16,335 nt of DNA. Source: Alcaligenaceae bacterium. Its GTDB lineage: Bacteria > Pseudomonadota > Gammaproteobacteria > Burkholderiales > Burkholderiaceae. A model generated the notes under the pieces. The model searched no databases and was not told the origin of the DNA. It saw only the letters and a program-made list of their open reading frames with translations. Shown here piece after piece: positions 13,689 to 16,335 of this stretch. A program made the position numbers and the translations under genes. The first letter of the stretch is position 1. The number at the start of each line of letters is the position of its first letter. The stretch covers positions 1 through 16,335 of the forward strand of contig CANBUF010000006.1 in assembly GCA_947372575.1 (NCBI GenBank). The letters are read 5' to 3'.

Positions 13689-14386
13689 CAGGATTTGTTG
13701 TCTGCCAAATGGGTGAACAGGTTGAGAACCGGCCAGTTTCTTTGCTCGGCTATTTTGAGCAGGCTGGCGCTTGGGTTGGTCGCGATCGGGTGCGTGACCA
13801 CCTCAAGAAGGGGCAAGTCATTGATCGAATCGCTGTAGAAATAGGATGTTTCAAAATCCTTCAGGCTTTTATCCATACCTGTCAGCCATTCGTTGACGCG
13901 CAGGACTTTGCCATGTTTGAAGCTGGGTGTGCCAGCGATTTTGCCTGTGTAACGTCCTGCAATGTATTCCGGATCGGTGGCGATCAGCGTATGCACACCA
14001 AAGGCGCGTGCGATGGGTGCCGTCACAAAGCTGTTCGTGGCGGTCACCATGGCGCACAAGTCACCTGCTTGAAGGTGGCGCCGCACTAACTCGACAGCAG
14101 CGTCGGTCATGGCGGGGCGGATGACATGGCGCATGAAGTCTTCATGCCAGGCTGCCAGCAAATGAGGTGGGTGAGCGGCCAGGAGCCCCAGCATGAACTC
14201 GGCGGCTTGCTCGGCAGTCAGATCTCCGGCGTTGTAACGGTCCATGAGCTCTTCGTTGCGTCGCAATGCCTCTGCAGGATCACCTGCCCGACCAGATTTG
14301 GCCAGATACTCGGCCCATTGATGGTCGCTGTCTAGGGGGAGAAGCGTATGGTCTAGATCAAAAAGTGCCAGGCGTCTGGAGGTCAT
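13688..14386 (-). CDS. HAD-superfamily IB phosphatase (SerB-like)
   Basis: A 232-residue HAD hydrolase. Motif I FDLDHTLLPLDSD (9-21) has nucleophile Asp10 and acid/base Asp12; motif II is VTATNS (114-119); motif III lysine is Lys157 or Lys160 (KHGK); motif IV is YSDSINDLPLL (184-194). The helical cap (about 20-100) is of the subclass IB type found in phosphoserine phosphatase. It should dephosphorylate a small molecule in the cytoplasm; the substrate is not known. Relatives are commonly encoded between hda and pcnB in Burkholderiales. It overlaps hda by ATGA at its start and pcnB by one base at its end, so hda, this gene and pcnB form one coupled operon. Confidence 0.93.
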   Translation of the reverse strand: MTSRRLALFDLDHTLLPLDSDHQWAEYLAKSGRAGDPAEALRRNEELMDRYNAGDLTAEQAAEFMLGLLAAHPPHLLAAWHEDFMRHVIRPAMTDAAVELVRRHLQAGDLCAMVTATNSFVTAPIARAFGVHTLIATDPEYIAGRYTGKIAGTPSFKHGKVLRVNEWLTGMDKSLKDFETSYFYSDSINDLPLLEVVTHPIATNPSASLLKIAEQRNWPVLNLFTHLADNKS

Positions 14387-15135
14387 ATTGATTGAAGAAA
14401 ATCACGATCGGCCAGCATCGTGCGTAAAAGCGGCACGGTGACTGTCCTGTGTTTAGACAGCGAATAACGGTCAAGGGCATCGACCAGTGCAAACAGCTGA
14501 CGGATATCACGCGAATAGTGAGAGAACATCCAGTCCAGTACCTCTGCAGAAAGCGGCAAGCCCTGGCCATGTGCATACGTCCTGATGGCGGCGGACTTGT
14601 CGTCGTCGGATAGCGGCTCAAGTCTGAAAATCAGATCCCAGCCCAGGCGTGTGCGTAAATCCTCACGCAAGGGCATCATTATTGGCGCAAGATTGCCCGA
14701 TACTGCCAATGCAAACGCAGATGCCGTAGTTGCCGAGCTACGCCATCGATTGTACAGGGCAAATACGGATGCCTGTTGCCCTTCGTCCATGTCCTGAATA
14801 TCGTCAACGATAATAAGCAGAGGGCATGCTGGAGCAGTTTCGGTAAGACCGAGCCCTGCGTTGTCGAATGACGACGGCGCGAATGAGCCGTTGGTGGCAA
14901 TAGCCATCATGTCGTCGGCCGTCGAGGCGGTATTAAAGTAAATACTGTCAACCGCGCAGGCGAGCGCGCGCAGAAAATGGCTGCGACCTGATCCGGGAGG
15001 ACCCCACAGATATAGGGCACGACCAGGCGCTAGCCCCCGCGCAGCATCAATTGCCGCTGCATTTGCCCCCACCACCATATTGTCAAAAGTGGGGTCAGAA
15101 GCAGGAATGATTTCAAGAAGTAACTGCTGACTCAT
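14383..15135 (-). CDS. hda: DnaA regulatory inactivator Hda
   Basis: A 250-residue DnaA-like AAA+ protein that, with the DNA-loaded beta clamp, promotes hydrolysis of DnaA-bound ATP after replication starts. The N-terminal QQLLLEI (3-9) fits the clamp-binding motif. Walker A is GPPGSGRS (45-52), with Arg51 where most P-loops have Lys; Walker B is LLIIVDDIQ (106-114); REDLRTRLGWDLIFRLEPL (157-175) holds the arginine-finger region; SRDIRQLFALVDAL (208-221) is the box VIII/sensor 2 helix. There is no DnaA-type DNA-binding domain IV, as expected for Hda. It has no clear ribosome site. A three-codon ATG-AGT-CGA-TGA frame (15143-15132) ends by overlapping the start codon. It is divergent from purM, with 70 bp between them. 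Confidence 0.93.
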   Translation of the reverse strand: MSQQLLLEIIPASDPTFDNMVVGANAAAIDAARGLAPGRALYLWGPPGSGRSHFLRALACAVDSIYFNTASTADDMMAIATNGSFAPSSFDNAGLGLTETAPACPLLIIVDDIQDMDEGQQASVFALYNRWRSSATTASAFALAVSGNLAPIMMPLREDLRTRLGWDLIFRLEPLSDDDKSAAIRTYAHGQGLPLSAEVLDWMFSHYSRDIRQLFALVDALDRYSLSKHRTVTVPLLRTMLADRDFLQSI

Positions 15136-15160
15136 CGACTCATCGTAAAATTAGTAAAAT
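15131..15160. repeat. Short direct repeats at the hda start
   Basis: CTCATCG occurs at 15131-15137 and 15139-15145, and GTAAAAT at 15145-15151 and 15154-15160. The first pair covers the hda start codon and creates the second ATG upstream of it. The second pair makes the AT-rich stretch in which an hda promoter would be expected. The repeats are short and may reflect local slippage. Confidence 0.6.
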
Positions 15161-15205
15161 CACTTACAAAACCCCGCAATTGTCACATAACAACGGCTTT
15201 TTCCT

Positions 15206-16252
15206 ATGACCCAATCACAAACTCCCCTGACTTATCGCGATGCTGGTGTCGATATTGATGCAGGCGACGCCCTTGTCGACCGTATCAAACCCCTGGCTGC
15301 ACGCACCATGCGTGAGGGAGTCCTTGCCGGAATCGGCGGTTTTGGTGCGCTCTTCGAAGTCCCCAAACGCTACAAAGAGCCCGTGCTGGTGTCGGGTACC
15401 GACGGCGTGGGCACCAAACTCAAACTCGCCTTTGACTGGCAGCGCCACGATACCGTTGGTATTGATCTGGTCGCCATGAGTGTCAACGATATTCTGGTCC
15501 AAGGTGCCGAGCCTTTGTTTTTCCTTGATTATTTCGCATGCGGCAAGCTATCTGTCGATGTCGCGGCGCAGGTGGTCGGTGGCATTGCCAAGGGTTGTGA
15601 GTTGTCTGGTTGCGCACTGATCGGTGGCGAAACAGCAGAAATGCCTGGCATGTACCCCGACGGCGAATATGATCTGGCTGGTTTTGCCGTGGGCGCTGCC
15701 GAAAAATCCAAACTGATTGATGGCAAATCCATCGTTCCTGGTGACGTCGTGCTGGGCCTGGCTTCCAGTGGTGCCCATTCCAATGGCTACTCACTGTTGC
15801 GTAAGATCCTCCAGCGAGCCAACGCGCGCCCAGAGCAAGACTTCCATGGTCGCTCCCTTGGGGATGTGGTGATGGCGCCCACGCGGCTGTATGTCAAGCC
15901 TGTGCTGGCGATTCTGGCTGAGTTCGGTGCAGATATCAAAGGTCTTGCACATATCACCGGTGGTGGCTTGCTTGACAACGTGCCACGCATTTTGCAGCCT
16001 GGCCTGCAAGCGCACCTGCATCGTGATGGCTGGCAAATGCCACAACTTTTCCAGTGGCTGCAGCAGCAGGGCGGAGTCGCTGACACTGAAATGCATCGGG
16101 TCTTTAATTGCGGCATCGGCATGGTAGTTGTGGTCCCTGCAGCAAAAGCGCAGGCCATCATGGCTGCATTCACCGCATTGGGCGAGACGGTCTATCAGCT
16201 CGGTGATATCCGCGCGACTCAGGCTGATCAGCCACAAACCGTCGTCGTTTAA
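15206..16252 (+). CDS. purM: Phosphoribosylformylglycinamidine cyclo-ligase (AIR synthetase)
   Basis: A 348-residue PurM, the normal length. It closes FGAM to aminoimidazole ribotide using ATP, the fifth step of purine synthesis (cytoplasm). Diagnostic segments are [14 protein letters not shown] (8-21), SGTDGVGTK (63-71), [17 protein letters not shown] (94-110) and the [11 protein letters not shown] loop (140-150), then [13 protein letters not shown] and [15 protein letters not shown] in the C-terminal half. The 70 bp before the ATG show no strong ribosome site (TTTTTCCT directly upstream). It is transcribed away from hda, and its TAA overlaps the stop of the convergent gene. No PurR-like palindrome or riboswitch is visible. 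Confidence 0.98.
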   Translation: MTQSQTPLTYRDAGVDIDAGDALVDRIKPLAARTMREGVLAGIGGFGALFEVPKRYKEPVLVSGTDGVGTKLKLAFDWQRHDTVGIDLVAMSVNDILVQGAEPLFFLDYFACGKLSVDVAAQVVGGIAKGCELSGCALIGGETAEMPGMYPDGEYDLAGFAVGAAEKSKLIDGKSIVPGDVVLGLASSGAHSNGYSLLRKILQRANARPEQDFHGRSLGDVVMAPTRLYVKPVLAILAEFGADIKGLAHITGGGLLDNVPRILQPGLQAHLHRDGWQMPQLFQWLQQQGGVADTEMHRVFNCGIGMVVVVPAAKAQAIMAAFTALGETVYQLGDIRATQADQPQTVVV

Positions 16253-16335
16253 CCCTTCAGGCCCTCGACCAGGCCGAGCACCTGCTCGAGCGCGTCTGGG
16301 GCCAGTGTGTCGACAATCAGTCTGTCAGGCAGGCT
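16249..16335 (-). CDS. miaA: C-terminal end of a convergent gene, probably tRNA dimethylallyltransferase MiaA
   Basis: An open minus-strand frame enters from the right edge and ends at TAA 16251-16249: 28 residues, beginning [18 protein letters not shown] and ending VEGLKG. MiaA commonly ends with a tryptophan-Leu-Arg segment followed by a stretch of this kind (Pro-Glu-Arg, Val-Asp, then an amphipathic helix), and I recall miaA next to purM in Burkholderiales. The identification rests on position and weak tail similarity; the defining P-loop would be outside the window. The stop overlaps that of purM by four bases. Confidence 0.5.
   Translation of the reverse strand, partial: SLPDRLIVDTLAPDALEQVLGLVEGLKG

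Noticed and set aside
13059..13838. 259-codon plus-strand open frame opposite pcnB and the HAD gene
   Set aside because: It lies antisense to two genes with complete catalytic motifs; its translation shows no domain and it has no ribosome site.

Overview
The window looks like a beta-proteobacterial chromosome, most likely Burkholderiales and probably Alcaligenaceae. Two things suggest this: the right-hand block hda / HAD phosphatase / pcnB / folK next to purM and a probable miaA end, an order I recall from Burkholderiales, and three Bug (TctC-family) periplasmic binding proteins, a family greatly expanded in Bordetella and its relatives. The family-level placement is an inference. I see no tRNA, rRNA, CRISPR array, transposase or prophage gene.

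Left part (1-11728) is a catabolic island. A minus-strand pair (1-1252) encodes an SDR 3-hydroxyacyl-CoA dehydrogenase and the start of a MaoC-type enoyl-CoA hydratase 2, together resembling a split MFE-2. After a 434-bp AT-rich gap comes a plus-strand Bug gene (1687-2670). It converges on a minus-strand operon (7171 to 2689): Bug protein, class I CoA-transferase subunits A and B, second Bug protein, and a nitronate-monooxygenase-like flavoprotein. From the same 188-bp divergent region a plus-strand operon starts (7360-11728): two paired acyl-CoA dehydrogenases, an HTD2/FAS1-type MaoC hydratase and a class III (CaiB/BaiF) CoA-transferase. Spacings are tight and several genes overlap by ATGA.

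Taken together these genes can be read as one pathway. A carboxylate is captured in the periplasm by Bug proteins and activated by CoA transfer. It is oxidised by a heteromeric acyl-CoA dehydrogenase, hydrated by one or both hydratases, and oxidised by the SDR. No thiolase, lyase, transcription factor or TctA/TctB membrane component is in the window. The substrate cannot be read from the sequence; a dicarboxylic or branched acid is the best guess, because Bug proteins bind such acids, the dehydrogenase pair resembles PimC/PimD, and the hydratase plus CaiB pair recalls mesaconyl-CoA metabolism.

Right part (11824-16335) is housekeeping: minus-strand hda, HAD phosphatase, pcnB, folK (start/stop overlaps, then an 8-bp gap), divergent purM, and a convergent fragment that is probably the miaA C-terminus. 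The island meets this core block in a 95-bp convergent gap beside folK, where many proteobacteria carry panB.
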